DNA of 64,000 bases, from NCBI RefSeq assembly GCF_018866325.1, contig NZ_CP076457.1:5367001-5431000 (forward strand). The letters are read 5' to 3'. The notes beneath the pieces are model-generated. The model saw only the letters and a list, made by a program, of their open reading frames with translations, did no database searches and was not told where the DNA came from. The DNA is from Streptomyces sp. YPW6 (lineage in GTDB: Bacteria; Actinomycetota; Actinomycetes; Streptomycetales; Streptomycetaceae). This document shows, in pieces, positions 26,676 to 35,888 of this stretch; within the stretch, counting starts at the first letter, position 1, and the number at the start of each line of letters is the position of its first letter. The translations under genes and the position numbers were made by a program.

Positions 26676-28196
26676 GTGAGTGAGCCCCGCCCAGACCGGC
26701 ACGACGACCCCGACCCCGACGACGCCTTCGAGGAGATCGTCGACGAGGCGACCCAGCGCGACCCCGACCTGGCGGTGATCGAGGCCGGGAGCCGCACGCT
26801 GCGCGCCCACTCGGGTCAGCCGCAGGGCGAAGCGGTCCCGGCACGCCCGGCCGACCCCGAGACCGACAGGGCGCTGCGCGCCGTGGAGCAGGAGCTCGCC
26901 GGACGCTGGGGCGAGACCAAGCTGGAGCCCTCCGTCACGCGCATCGCCGCCCTGATGGACGTCCTCGGCGAGCCGCAGCGCGCCTACCCCTCGATCCACA
27001 TCACGGGGACCAACGGCAAGACGTCCACGGCCCGCATGATCGAGGCCCTGCTCAACGCCTTCGAGCTGCGCACCGGCCGCTACACCTCCCCGCACGTCCA
27101 GTCGATCACCGAGCGGATCAGCCTGGACGGCTCCCCGATCGCACCCGAGCGGTTCATCGAGACGTACGAGGACATCAAGCCGTACGTCGAGATGGTCGAC
27201 ACCCAGCAGCCCTACCGGCTCTCCTTCTTCGAGGTCCTCACCGGCATGGCGTACGCCGCCTTCGCCGACGCCCCCGTCGATGTCGCGGTCGTCGAGGTCG
27301 GTATGGGCGGCACCTGGGACGCGACGAACGTCATCGACGCCACGGTGGCCGTCGTCACCCCCATCTCGCTGGACCACACCGACCGGCTCGGCACCACGCC
27401 CGCCGAGATCGCCGGCGAGAAGGCCGGTGTCATCAAGGAGGGCGCCACGGTCATCCTGGCGCAGCAGCCGGTGGACGCCGCGCAGGTGATGCTGAAGAAG
27501 GCCGTGGAGGTGGACGCCACCGTGGCCCGCGAGGGCATGGAGTTCGGTGTGGCCTCCCGCGAGATCGCGGTCGGCGGCCAGCTGGTCACGCTGCGGGGCC
27601 TGGGCGGCGAGTACGAGGAGATCTTCCTCCCGCTGTACGGCGCCCACCAGGCGCACAACGCGGCCGTCGCGCTCGCCGCCGTCGAGGCGTTCTTCGGCAT
27701 CGGAGCCGAGCAGGCCCGCTCCCTCGACATCGACGCCATCCGCAAGGCGTTCGCCTCGGTGCTCTCGCCGGGCCGCTTGGAGGTCGTGCGCTCCAGCCCG
27801 ACCGTCGTCCTGGACGCGGCGCACAACCCCGCGGGGGCCAAGGCGGCGGCGGACGGCATCTCCGAGGCGTTCAGCTTCTCCCGGCTGATCGGTGTGGTCG
27901 GCACGAGCGACGACAAGGACGTCCGAGGGCTCCTGGAAGCCTTCGAGCCGATCTTCGCCGAGATCGTCGTCACGCAGAACTCCACCCCGCGCGCGATGGA
28001 CGCGGACGAGCTAGCCGCCGTCGCCGTCGAGATCTTCGGCGACGACCGGGTCCAGGTCGAGCCGCGCCTCGACGACGCCCTGGAAGCGGCGATCACGCTG
28101 GCCGAGGAGGAGGACGAGTACGCGGGCGCAGGCGTGCTGGTGACCGGGTCCGTGATCACGGTCGGCGAAGCCCGGCTGCTGCTGGGAAGGGGCTGA
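26676..28196 (+). CDS. folC: Bifunctional folylpolyglutamate/dihydrofolate synthase
   Basis: Adds glutamate to dihydropteroate and folates (Mur-ligase fold). 506 residues from GTG 26676. P-loop ITGTNGKTST (GTNGKTS 111-117), then TSPHVQSITERI, EVGMGGTWDATN, SLDHTDRLG, YGAHQAHN and VVLDAAHNPAG, all family blocks. The first 65 residues form an acidic, probably disordered extension that E. coli FolC lacks. TAGACT at 26663-26668, eight bases before the GTG, suggests a leaderless transcript; an ATG 30 bases earlier is the alternative start. Followed closely by a DUF4233 gene (7-base gap) and ndk. Confidence 0.96.
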   Translation: MSEPRPDRHDDPDPDDAFEEIVDEATQRDPDLAVIEAGSRTLRAHSGQPQGEAVPARPADPETDRALRAVEQELAGRWGETKLEPSVTRIAALMDVLGEPQRAYPSIHITGTNGKTSTARMIEALLNAFELRTGRYTSPHVQSITERISLDGSPIAPERFIETYEDIKPYVEMVDTQQPYRLSFFEVLTGMAYAAFADAPVDVAVVEVGMGGTWDATNVIDATVAVVTPISLDHTDRLGTTPAEIAGEKAGVIKEGATVILAQQPVDAAQVMLKKAVEVDATVAREGMEFGVASREIAVGGQLVTLRGLGGEYEEIFLPLYGAHQAHNAAVALAAVEAFFGIGAEQARSLDIDAIRKAFASVLSPGRLEVVRSSPTVVLDAAHNPAGAKAAADGISEAFSFSRLIGVVGTSDDKDVRGLLEAFEPIFAEIVVTQNSTPRAMDADELAAVAVEIFGDDRVQVEPRLDDALEAAITLAEEEDEYAGAGVLVTGSVITVGEARLLLGRG

Positions 28197-28203
28197 GAGA
28201 GGG

Positions 28204-28557
28204 ATGCGGACGCTCTGCGCCTCGACGCTGATCGGCGAGTTCTTCGTGATCGGCTTCGCCGGTCTCGTCGCCATGAAGCTGGACGACGCCTCCATGACCC
28301 TGGTCTGGACGGTCTGCGGGATCGGCATGGCCCTGTCCGTGCTGCTGTGCGGCATGATCACCCGGCCCGGCGGTGTCCAGCTCGGCTGGGCGCTCCAGGC
28401 CGCGCTGGTCCTCAGCGGGTTCGTGGTCCCCATGATGTTCATCCTGGGCCTGGCCTTCGGCGGACTGTGGTGGGCCTCGATCCACTACGGCCGCAAGATC
28501 GACGAGGCCAAGGCGCGCTGGGCCGCCCAGCAGGAAGCCGAGGAGGCCACGGCCTGA
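28204..28557 (+). CDS. DUF4233 small membrane protein
   Basis: 117 residues with three or four hydrophobic helices (LIGEFFVIGFAGLVAM, TLVWTVCGIGMALSVLLCG, GWALQAALVLSGFVVPMMF, ILGLAFGGLWW) and a charged cytoplasmic tail (RKIDEAKARWAAQQEAEE). It matches the actinobacterial DUF4233 family, almost always between folC and ndk. Seven-base spacing from folC, with GAGAGAGGG as ribosome site, shows translational coupling. Function unknown; the conserved neighbourhood hints at a link with folate or nucleotide metabolism, but nothing in the sequence shows it. Confidence 0.88.
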   Translation: MRTLCASTLIGEFFVIGFAGLVAMKLDDASMTLVWTVCGIGMALSVLLCGMITRPGGVQLGWALQAALVLSGFVVPMMFILGLAFGGLWWASIHYGRKIDEAKARWAAQQEAEEATA

Positions 28558-28717
28558 TCACCCCCGGCGCTGTCCGACACGCCCGTCCCCGCCGCACGTT
28601 CGGGCGGATCCGGGGGCCGAGGGTGACCCAGGGTGAACCCGGGCGTGGATCCGTTCCCGCACCCCTGTAATCTCGCCTCACCGCACCCGTATTGCCTGGC
28701 CTTGCAAGGAGCCGTAC

Positions 28718-29131
28718 ATGACTCAGCGCACTCTCGTCCTGCTCAAGCCCGACGCCGTCCGCCGTGGCCTGATCGGCGAGATCGTCGGCCGCATCGAGCG
28801 CAAGGCGAACTGGCGGATCACCGCCCTGGAGCTGCGCACCCTGGACCACGAGACGCTGGAGCAGCACTACGGGGAGCACAAGGGCCGCCCGTTCTACGAG
28901 CCGCTCATGGAGTTCATGGCCTCCGGCCCCGTCGTCGCCCTGGTGGCCGAAGGCGAGCGGGTCATCGAGGGCGTCCGCGCCCTGGCCGGCCCGACCGACC
29001 CGATCGCCGCCGCGCCGGGGTCCATCCGCGGTGACTTCGGCACGATCACCCGGGAGAACCTCATCCACGCATCGGACTCGGAGGAGTCCGCAGAGCGAGA
29101 ACTGAAGCTTTTCTTTCCCGGACTTTCCTGA
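28718..29131 (+). CDS. ndk: Nucleoside diphosphate kinase
   Basis: Transfers the gamma-phosphate from ATP to other NDPs through a phosphohistidine. 137 residues, standard length. LVLLKPDAVRRGLIGEI at the start, active-site H117 in TRENLIHASDS, and the C-terminal ELKLFFPG. AAGGAG lies eight bases before ATG 28718. Preceded by 160 bases without a gene and followed by its own terminator, so probably independently transcribed from folC. Confidence 0.98.
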   Translation: MTQRTLVLLKPDAVRRGLIGEIVGRIERKANWRITALELRTLDHETLEQHYGEHKGRPFYEPLMEFMASGPVVALVAEGERVIEGVRALAGPTDPIAAAPGSIRGDFGTITRENLIHASDSEESAERELKLFFPGLS

Positions 29132-29158
29132 CTCGATCGGCCAAACAGCGCTGTAAGT

Positions 29159-29190
29159 GAGGGGCGACCGAAGTAATTCGGCCGCCCCTC
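29159..29190 (+). terminator. Terminator of ndk
   Basis: GAGGGGCG-A-CCGAA and TTCGG-C-CGCCCCTC pair over a GTAA loop, 27 bases after the ndk stop. Confidence 0.88.
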
Positions 29191-29247
29191 GGCATAGGGT
29201 TCGGTGTCGCGGGAACGCATCCCTCCGACGTAACGTCACCATGGGTA

Positions 29248-29263
29248 GAACGGGCACCCGTTC
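29248..29263. promoter_or_regulatory. Palindrome in the mreB upstream region
   Basis: GAACGGG-CA-CCCGTTC, a perfect 7+7 inverted repeat about 160 bases before mreB. This region must contain the mre promoters, so the site is a candidate operator, unidentified. Confidence 0.35.
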
Positions 29264-29419
29264 CGCTCACAACGGCGAAGGACCCCGCGCTGTGTCCGTG
29301 CATACGGCACTACGATGGAAGCTTCCACGCCCGCAGCGCCCAACCTCGCCTACCAGAACAAGCCATCTTCGCTACCTGGGAAGGCCCGACGCATCCTCAT
29401 GGGGAACAAGGGGAACTCA

Positions 29420-30439
29420 ATGTCGTTCATCGGCCGTGACATGGCTATCGACCTCGGGACTGCCAACACGCTGGTGTACGTCAGGGGGCGCGGCATCGTC
29501 CTGAACGAGCCGTCCGTCGTGGCCATCAACACCAACACCGGCGGAATTCTGGCGGTCGGCGCCGAGGCCAAGAAGATGATCGGGCGCACGCCGGGCAACA
29601 TCGTCGCCGTGCGCCCCCTGAAGGACGGCGTGATCGCCGACTTCGAGATCACCGAGCGGATGCTCCGCTACTTCATCCTCAAGATCCACAAGCGTCGCTA
29701 CCTGGCCCGCCCCCGCGTCGTCGTCTGTGTGCCCTCCGGCATCACCGGCGTCGAGCGCCGCGCCGTCATCGAGGCGTCCACGCAGGCCGGCGCGCGCCAG
29801 GTGCACATCATCGAGGAGCCCATGGCCGCGGCCATCGGCTCCGGTCTGCCGGTCCACGAGGCCACCGGCAACATGGTCGTGGACATCGGCGGCGGCACCA
29901 CCGAGGTCGCCGTGATCTCGCTCGGCGGAATCGTCACTGCCCAGTCGATCCGGACCGCCGGTGACGAACTGGACAACGCGATCATCCAGCACATCAAGAA
30001 GGAGTACTCGCTCCTCCTCGGTGAGCGGACCGCCGAACAGATCAAGATCACCATCGGTTCGGCGTACGACCTGGACAAGGACGAGCACACCGAGATCCGC
30101 GGCCGCGACCTGGTCTCCGGTCTTCCCAAGACGGTCGTCATCTCGGCCCAGGAGGTCCGCAAGGCGATCGAGGAACCGGTCAACGCGATCGTCGACGCCG
30201 TGAAGACGACGCTCGACAAGTGCCCGCCCGAGCTGTCCGGCGACGTCATGGACCGCGGCATCGTCCTCACCGGCGGCGGCGCGCTGCTGCGTGGTCTGGA
30301 CGAGCGGCTGCGCCGCGAGACGGGGATGCCGATCCACATCGCCGAGGACCCGCTGGACTCGGTGGCGCTCGGCTCCGGCAAGTGCGTCGAGGAGTTCGAG
30401 GCGCTCCAGCAGGTGCTGGACGCCCAGCCCCGCCGGTAG
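29420..30439 (+). CDS. mreB: Rod-shape/sporulation actin homolog MreB
   Basis: Actin-like ATPase that in Streptomyces helps build the spore wall rather than the vegetative tip. 339 residues. MAIDLGTANTLVYV (phosphate 1), MVVDIGGGTTEVAVISLGG (phosphate 2), IVLTGGGALLRGLDE (adenosine motif) and FEITERMLRYFI are all present. ATG 29420 is chosen because AAGGGGAA lies about six bases upstream; in-frame ATGs at 29399 and 29315 are alternatives. It begins the mreB-mreC-mreD-pbp2-rodA block. Confidence 0.97.
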   Translation: MSFIGRDMAIDLGTANTLVYVRGRGIVLNEPSVVAINTNTGGILAVGAEAKKMIGRTPGNIVAVRPLKDGVIADFEITERMLRYFILKIHKRRYLARPRVVVCVPSGITGVERRAVIEASTQAGARQVHIIEEPMAAAIGSGLPVHEATGNMVVDIGGGTTEVAVISLGGIVTAQSIRTAGDELDNAIIQHIKKEYSLLLGERTAEQIKITIGSAYDLDKDEHTEIRGRDLVSGLPKTVVISAQEVRKAIEEPVNAIVDAVKTTLDKCPPELSGDVMDRGIVLTGGGALLRGLDERLRRETGMPIHIAEDPLDSVALGSGKCVEEFEALQQVLDAQPRR

Positions 30440-30622
30440 ACGGAGCACGGATTCCCCGGGACACACCCGGTCCGGCGAGCGGTCGCACCCGCTCCGGTCG
30501 CCGGATCGTTGATATAGATCGTTGCTGTACACGTACCGGAACCGGGGCACACCCGGCCGGTACCCCGTACGGAGACGTACACAGGCACGAACATTCCGAC
30601 GAGGAAGGCACGGCCGCCGCAC

Positions 30623-31672
30623 GTGAGGGACACACGAGAGAGCCGGCTGCTCCTGGTGCTCTTGATCGCCATCGCATTCGCCCTGATCACGGTGGATATC
30701 CGAGGCGGCGAGGGGTCACCGGTCGACGGCGCGCGGCAGGCCGCGGCCACCGTCTTCGGACCGGTCGAGAACGGCGTCGCGGCAGCGGTCGACCCGGTGG
30801 GCAACGCCATAGGGGCGGTCAGGGACTCCGGTAACCGGCACGACCGGATCTCCACCCTGGAGAAGGAGAACGCCGCGCTGAAGGCCAAGCTCGGCAGCGA
30901 CGACCGCACCAACAGCCGGGTCCGCCAGCTCGACGCCATCCTGAAGAACGCGGGCGCCGGACAGTACGGCATCAAGGGCGCCGAGGTCATCGCCATAGGA
31001 GCGGCCCAGGGCTTCTCCTGGACGGTCACCATCGACGCCGGGTCCGACGACGGCATCCGCCGCGACATGACCGTCCTCAACGGGGAGGGGCTGGTCGGCC
31101 GGGTCACCACCGTCGGCCCCGGCACCGCGACGGTCCTGCTCGCCAACGACCCCGACTTCACCGTGGGCACCCGGATGGAGAAGACCGACGAGCTCGGCTT
31201 CGCCACCGGCCAGGGCTCGCGCCCGCTGTCGGTGCAGTTCCTCAACGGCAAGGCCAAGGTGGAGCCCGGCGACCGGCTGGTCACCTTCGGCTCCAGCAAG
31301 GACAAGCCCTTCGTGCCTGGCGTCCCGGTCGGCGAGGTCGTCCGTGTCGACCCCTCCGGCGGTGCGCTGACCCGGACGGTCTACGTGAAGCCGTACGTCG
31401 GGTTCACCAAGCTCGACATCGTCGGCGTCGTCGTCCAGGCTCCCCGCGAGGACCCGCGCGACACGGTCCTGCCCAAGAAGCCGGCCAAGGCGAAGCCGAA
31501 GCCGACCCCCACGGTCACCGTCACGGTCCAGCCCAACGGCGACCTGGTCGACGGCTCCGGCAAGGTCGTCGGCAACATCAACGAGAAGCCGGGCGGCGGC
31601 GACGCGGCAGGCGACCAGCAGGGCAACGCCCGGCAACCCGACAACGCGGCCGACTACCAGGGGCAGGGCTGA
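30623..31672 (+). CDS. mreC: Rod shape-determining protein MreC
   Basis: Bitopic scaffold linking MreB/MreD to PBP2 and RodA. 349 residues from GTG 30623. One N-terminal helix (about 9-24, LLLVLLIAIAFALITV), a coiled coil at about 73-95 (RISTLEKENAALKAKLG), then the beta-rich MreC domain (GLVGRVTTVGPGTATVLLAND, TVYVKPYVGFTKLDIVGVV). The C-terminus beyond about 280 is a Lys/Pro and Gly/Asn/Gln-rich tail, longer than in E. coli. A 183-base gap separates it from mreB, with AT-rich sequence at 30504-30524 (two GATCGTTG copies flanking ATATA) that may be an internal promoter. Confidence 0.95.
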   Translation: MRDTRESRLLLVLLIAIAFALITVDIRGGEGSPVDGARQAAATVFGPVENGVAAAVDPVGNAIGAVRDSGNRHDRISTLEKENAALKAKLGSDDRTNSRVRQLDAILKNAGAGQYGIKGAEVIAIGAAQGFSWTVTIDAGSDDGIRRDMTVLNGEGLVGRVTTVGPGTATVLLANDPDFTVGTRMEKTDELGFATGQGSRPLSVQFLNGKAKVEPGDRLVTFGSSKDKPFVPGVPVGEVVRVDPSGGALTRTVYVKPYVGFTKLDIVGVVVQAPREDPRDTVLPKKPAKAKPKPTPTVTVTVQPNGDLVDGSGKVVGNINEKPGGGDAAGDQQGNARQPDNAADYQGQG

Positions 31673-31677
31673 TCCCC

Positions 31678-32343
31678 ATGCGCATCAACCGGACTCTGCT
31701 TTCCACCGCCCTGGTCGTCGTCGCCCTGGTCATCCAGGTCTCCGTCCTCGCGCGCCTCCAGCTCCCCGGCGCCGTCCCGGACCTGCTGCTCCTCACCGTC
31801 CTCGCACTCGCCTTCGTGTACGGGCCGGTCAGCGGCTCCCTCGTCGGCTTCGGCGCGGGCCTCCTCGCGGACCTCGCGCCGCCCGCCGACCACGCCGCGG
31901 GACGCTACGCCCTGGTGCTCTGCGTCATCGGCTACCTCGCGGGCCTGGTCCGGCCGGAGAACGGGCAGCTGAAGTCGGCCTTCGCCCCGATGGCCGCGGT
32001 CGTCGCCGCCGCGATCGGCTCGACGCTGCTGTACGCGGGCGTCGGCGCGCTCGTCGGCGACACCGCCGCCCGCCATGTGGGCCTGGGCAGCCTGCTGTTC
32101 ACCGCGGCCGTCTACGACCTGCTGCTGGCGCCCTTCACGGTGCCGCTCATCATGGCGCTGGCCAGACGCACCGAGAACGACCCGCTCGCCGAGGCCTCCT
32201 CCGGGGGCAACGACGTCGCCGCCGGCTGGCTCGCCTCGGGCACCGGCCTGCGGATCGGCAACCAGCGCGGCGGCCTGCGGGCCAAGGCGGCCCGCAACCG
32301 GGCCGCCCGCGCGGGCAGGATCAAGGGGGTCAAGCGACTGTGA
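31678..32343 (+). CDS. mreD: Rod shape-determining protein MreD
   Basis: Polytopic membrane partner of MreC. 221 residues, five or six helices over the first 165 residues (ALVVVALVIQVSVLARLQL, PDLLLLTVLALAF, SLVGFGAGLLADLAPPADHAAG). The last is followed by an Arg/Gly-rich cytoplasmic tail of about 55 residues (GGLRAKAARNRAARAGRIKG). ATG 31678 lies five bases after the mreC stop, so translation is coupled. Family assignment rests on topology, the AGLLADLAPP-type motif and position. Confidence 0.93.
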   Translation: MRINRTLLSTALVVVALVIQVSVLARLQLPGAVPDLLLLTVLALAFVYGPVSGSLVGFGAGLLADLAPPADHAAGRYALVLCVIGYLAGLVRPENGQLKSAFAPMAAVVAAAIGSTLLYAGVGALVGDTAARHVGLGSLLFTAAVYDLLLAPFTVPLIMALARRTENDPLAEASSGGNDVAAGWLASGTGLRIGNQRGGLRAKAARNRAARAGRIKGVKRL

Positions 32344-32442
32344 AGCCGTACGTGACCGAGGGGGCCGGGGGCACCGCGTGAGGCCGAATCTCCCGGGGGA
32401 CCGACCCCGTACCCCCAGCCGGACCACCACCGGGGGCACCCA

Positions 32443-34665
32443 GTGAGCAACATTCCCGAGACCGGGCGGACCCAGCGGGTCCAGATCCGGCTCATCGTCA
32501 TCCAGGTCCTCGTCTTCTCCCTGCTCCTCACCCTCGGCGGTCGCCTCTGGTACCTCCAGATCCGCAACGGCGACGAGTACACCGCCGAAGCCGCGGGCAA
32601 CGGTGTGCAGCAGGTCGTCCAGCCCGCGGTGCGCGGCTCGATCCTCGACGCCCGCGGCGTACCGCTGGCCGACAACGAGACCCGCCTCGTCGTCTCCGCC
32701 AGCCGCACCGAGCTGCTGAAGATGAAGGACGACGGCGTCGGCGTCCTCACCCGCCTCGCCGAAGTCCTGGACATGAAGCCGAAGGACGTCCGGGACAAGG
32801 TCCGCCTCTGCGACTCCGAGACCCCCCAGCCCTGCTGGAACGGCTCGCCCTACCAGCCGATCCCGGTCACCGACGAGGCCACCACCCAGCAGGCCCTCCA
32901 GATCCGGGAGCGCGCCGAGGACTTCCCCGGCATCACCGCCGAGCCCACCGCCGTACGCCGCTACGCCGCCCCCGGCAAGGCGAGGACCTCGCAGGTGCTC
33001 GGCTATCTGTCGCCCGTCACCGACGAGGAGATCCAGAAGGCGCAGGACGGCCCGTCGCCCTACCTGCGTTCCGACCAGGTCGGCCGGTCCGGGATCGAGC
33101 GCACCTACGACAAGGAACTGCGCGGCAAGGCGGGCGTCACCCGCTACGAGGTCGACAACCTCGGCCGCGTCCTCGGCGAGGCGGAGAGCGACCCGGCCGT
33201 GGCCGGCTCCACCCTCGTCACCAGCCTCGACGCCCGCGTGCAGGCCGTCGCCGAGTACGAGCTCGCCCAGGCGATGAAGACCGTCCGGCAGGAGACCGAC
33301 AAGATCACCGGCCGGAAGTACGAGGCCGACTCCGGCGCCGTCGTCGTCATGGAGTCCAAGACCGGCCGGGTCGTGGCGATGGCCTCCCAGCCCGACTACG
33401 ACCCCAACGACTGGGTCGGCGGCATCTCCGGCAAGCAGTACGCCAAGCTCACCAGCAAGAAGTCCAACTACCCGCTGCTCAACCGGGCCATCCAGGGCCA
33501 GGCCCCGGCCGGCTCGATCTTCAAGGTGGTCTCGGCGAGCGCCGCCGTGCGCGGCGGACACCCCTTCAACGACCTGTACGAGTGCAGCAGCTCCTACAGC
33601 CTGGGCAACCAGACCTTCGCGAACTTCGAGTCCAAGGGCCACGGCCCCATCACCCTCGGCGACGCGCTGAAGTACTCCTGCAACACCGTCTTCTACCGCC
33701 TCGGGCACGAGGAGTGGGTCAAGGACGGCGGCATAAAGCCCAAGAAGGACGCCAAGAACTGGTTCTACACGACCGCCCGGGACTTCGGGCTCGGCTCCGT
33801 GACCGGCATCGACCTGCCCAACGAGGTCAAGGGCCGCATCCCGGACCGTCAGTGGAAGCAGGACTTCTGGGAGGCCAACAAGGACGCCTGGTGCAAGGAG
33901 GGCAAGAAGGGCGGCACCTACGTCCAGCAGATCGCGTACGAAAGCTGCCTCGAAGGCAACCAGCTCAAGGCCTACGACAGCATCAACTACTCGATCGGCC
34001 AGGGCGACGTGCTCGTCACGCCCATCCAGATGGCCACCGCCTACGCCGCCATCAGCAACGGCGGCACCCTCCACGAGCCCACCGTCGGCAAGGCCGTGAT
34101 CAGCCCCGACGGCAAGACCGTCACGGAGATCACGCCCAAGGTCAGCGGGAAGCTCCCGGTCAACGCCCAGACCATCAAGGACCTCGACAAGGGTCTGCGG
34201 TCGGTGGTCGAGCCCGGCGGCACCGCCGCCTGGCGGTTCGGCGGCTGGCCGCAGGACAAGATCCCGATGCGCGCCAAGACCGGCACCGCCCAGGTGTACG
34301 GCAAGCAGACCACCGGCTGGTTCGCGACCTACACCGACGACTTCACGATCGTCATGACCATCTCCCAGGGCGGCACCGGCTCGGGTTCCTCCGGACCCGC
34401 CGTCCGCAAGATCTACGACGCGCTCTACGGCCTCGACGGCGAGGGCAACCAGAACCTGAAGCGGGCCCTGCTGCCCGAGCCGCAGAAGGCGCTGCCCAAG
34501 GTCCAGCCCGACGGCTCGATCCCCGCGCCGAAGATCAAGCCCTACGACCCCACTCCGGTCACGCCCGAGGAGCAGCCGGGAGGACAGGAACCCCAGTTGC
34601 CCCTGCCGCCCGGCGGCCAGCCCGGACTCACCGGATCACCCGCGTCCACGGGGAGGCAGCCGTAA
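32443..34665 (+). CDS. mrdA: Class B penicillin-binding protein 2 (transpeptidase)
   Basis: Cross-links peptidoglycan with RodA as glycosyltransferase partner. 740 residues. One membrane anchor (about 16-33, LIVIQVLVFSLLLTLGG), a PBP dimerisation domain (RGSILDARGVPLADNE) and a transpeptidase domain. Active-site S358 lies in AGSIFKVV (SxxK), S412-C-N414 (SxN) and K612-T-G614 (KTG). A Pro-rich C-terminal tail (PVTPEEQPGGQ) follows. GTG 32443 is the family-like start (VSNIPETGRTQRVQIRL). The stop overlaps the rodA ATG (TAATG), tightly coupling the two proteins. In Streptomyces this locus serves sporulation-specific wall synthesis. Confidence 0.96.
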   Translation: MSNIPETGRTQRVQIRLIVIQVLVFSLLLTLGGRLWYLQIRNGDEYTAEAAGNGVQQVVQPAVRGSILDARGVPLADNETRLVVSASRTELLKMKDDGVGVLTRLAEVLDMKPKDVRDKVRLCDSETPQPCWNGSPYQPIPVTDEATTQQALQIRERAEDFPGITAEPTAVRRYAAPGKARTSQVLGYLSPVTDEEIQKAQDGPSPYLRSDQVGRSGIERTYDKELRGKAGVTRYEVDNLGRVLGEAESDPAVAGSTLVTSLDARVQAVAEYELAQAMKTVRQETDKITGRKYEADSGAVVVMESKTGRVVAMASQPDYDPNDWVGGISGKQYAKLTSKKSNYPLLNRAIQGQAPAGSIFKVVSASAAVRGGHPFNDLYECSSSYSLGNQTFANFESKGHGPITLGDALKYSCNTVFYRLGHEEWVKDGGIKPKKDAKNWFYTTARDFGLGSVTGIDLPNEVKGRIPDRQWKQDFWEANKDAWCKEGKKGGTYVQQIAYESCLEGNQLKAYDSINYSIGQGDVLVTPIQMATAYAAISNGGTLHEPTVGKAVISPDGKTVTEITPKVSGKLPVNAQTIKDLDKGLRSVVEPGGTAAWRFGGWPQDKIPMRAKTGTAQVYGKQTTGWFATYTDDFTIVMTISQGGTGSGSSGPAVRKIYDALYGLDGEGNQNLKRALLPEPQKALPKVQPDGSIPAPKIKPYDPTPVTPEEQPGGQEPQLPLPPGGQPGLTGSPASTGRQP

Positions 34666-35858
34666 TGGCAGGTGGATTCTCCGTCTCCCGGTACGGCCCC
34701 GACGAGGGCCCCTGGGCCAAGCTGACGGCCCGCGACTCCCTCGCGCGGCGGCTGGACTGGCCGCTGCTCGGGGCCGCGCTGGCGCTCTCGTTCCTCGGCT
34801 CGCTGCTCGTGTGGTCCGCGACCCGCAACCGCGACCACCTCACCCAGGGCGACCCGTACTTCTTCCTCCTGCGGCACGCCCTCAACACCGGCATCGGCCT
34901 CGCCCTGATGATCGGCACGATCTGGCTCGGCCACCGCACCCTGCGCGGGGCCGTCCCGGTCCTCTACGGCATCTCGGTGCTGCTGGTCCTCGCGGTCCTC
35001 ACCCCGCTCGGCACCACCGTCAACGGCGCCCACGCCTGGATCAAGCTGCCCGCCGGCTTCTCGATCCAGCCTTCCGAGTTCACCAAGATCACCATCATTC
35101 TCGTGATGGCGATGCTGCTGGCGGCCCGCGTCGACGCGGGCGACCAGGCCCACCCCGACCACCGCACCGTCGCCAAGGCGCTGGGCCTCGCGGCCGTCCC
35201 GATGGCCATCGTCATGCTGATGCCGGACCTCGGCTCGGTGATGGTCATGGCCGTCATCGTCCTCGGCGTCCTGCTGGCCTCCGGCGCCTCCAACCGCTGG
35301 GTCCTCGGACTCATCGGCGCGGGCGCGGGAGGGGCCGTGGCCGTCTGGCAGCTCGGCCTGCTCGACGACTACCAGATCGCCCGGTTCGCCGCCTTCGCCA
35401 ACCCCGCGCTCGACCCGGCGGGCGTGGGCTACAACACCAACCAGGCCCGCATCGCGATCGGCTCCGGCGGACTCACCGGCACCGGACTCTTCGAAGGCAC
35501 CCAGACCACCGGTCAGTTCGTCCCCGAGCAGCAGACCGACTTCGTCTTCACCGTGGCGGGCGAGGAGCTGGGCTTCCTCGGCGCGGGCCTGATCATCCTG
35601 CTCCTGGGCGTCGTCCTGTGGCGTGCCTGCCGGATCGCCCGCGAGACCACCGAGCTGTACGGCACGGTCGTCGCCGCCGGGATCATCGCCTGGTTCGCCT
35701 TCCAGTCCTTCGAGAACATCGGCATGACGCTCGGCATCATGCCGGTCGCCGGACTGCCGCTGCCCTTCGTCTCCTACGGAGGGTCCTCGATGTTCGCCGT
35801 CTGGGTGGCGATCGGCCTGCTGCAGTCCATCAGGGTGCAACGGCCGATGTCCGCCTGA
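34665..35858 (+). CDS. rodA: SEDS peptidoglycan glycosyltransferase RodA
   Basis: Ten-helix SEDS polymerase that extends glycan strands from lipid II, paired with the upstream PBP2. 397 residues. LGTTVNGAHAWIKLPAGFSI, QPSEFTKI, LMPDLGSVMVM, FVPEQQTDFVFTVAGEELGF and the C-terminal GLPLPFVSYGGSSM are diagnostic. The ATG overlaps the PBP2 stop by one base, with GGGAGG at 34651-34656. Corresponds to the Streptomyces sporulation gene called sfr. The cytoplasmic N-terminus has about 25 extra residues. Confidence 0.96.
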   Translation: MAGGFSVSRYGPDEGPWAKLTARDSLARRLDWPLLGAALALSFLGSLLVWSATRNRDHLTQGDPYFFLLRHALNTGIGLALMIGTIWLGHRTLRGAVPVLYGISVLLVLAVLTPLGTTVNGAHAWIKLPAGFSIQPSEFTKITIILVMAMLLAARVDAGDQAHPDHRTVAKALGLAAVPMAIVMLMPDLGSVMVMAVIVLGVLLASGASNRWVLGLIGAGAGGAVAVWQLGLLDDYQIARFAAFANPALDPAGVGYNTNQARIAIGSGGLTGTGLFEGTQTTGQFVPEQQTDFVFTVAGEELGFLGAGLIILLLGVVLWRACRIARETTELYGTVVAAGIIAWFAFQSFENIGMTLGIMPVAGLPLPFVSYGGSSMFAVWVAIGLLQSIRVQRPMSA

Positions 35859-35888
35859 ACCCGGGCGGTCGCGGGTAGGTGTCCGTAC

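Noticed and set aside
23910..27824. 1300-codon open frame antisense to valS and folC
   Set aside because: Asp/Gly/Val/Leu-rich mirror of the sense codons, no start context, no domain.
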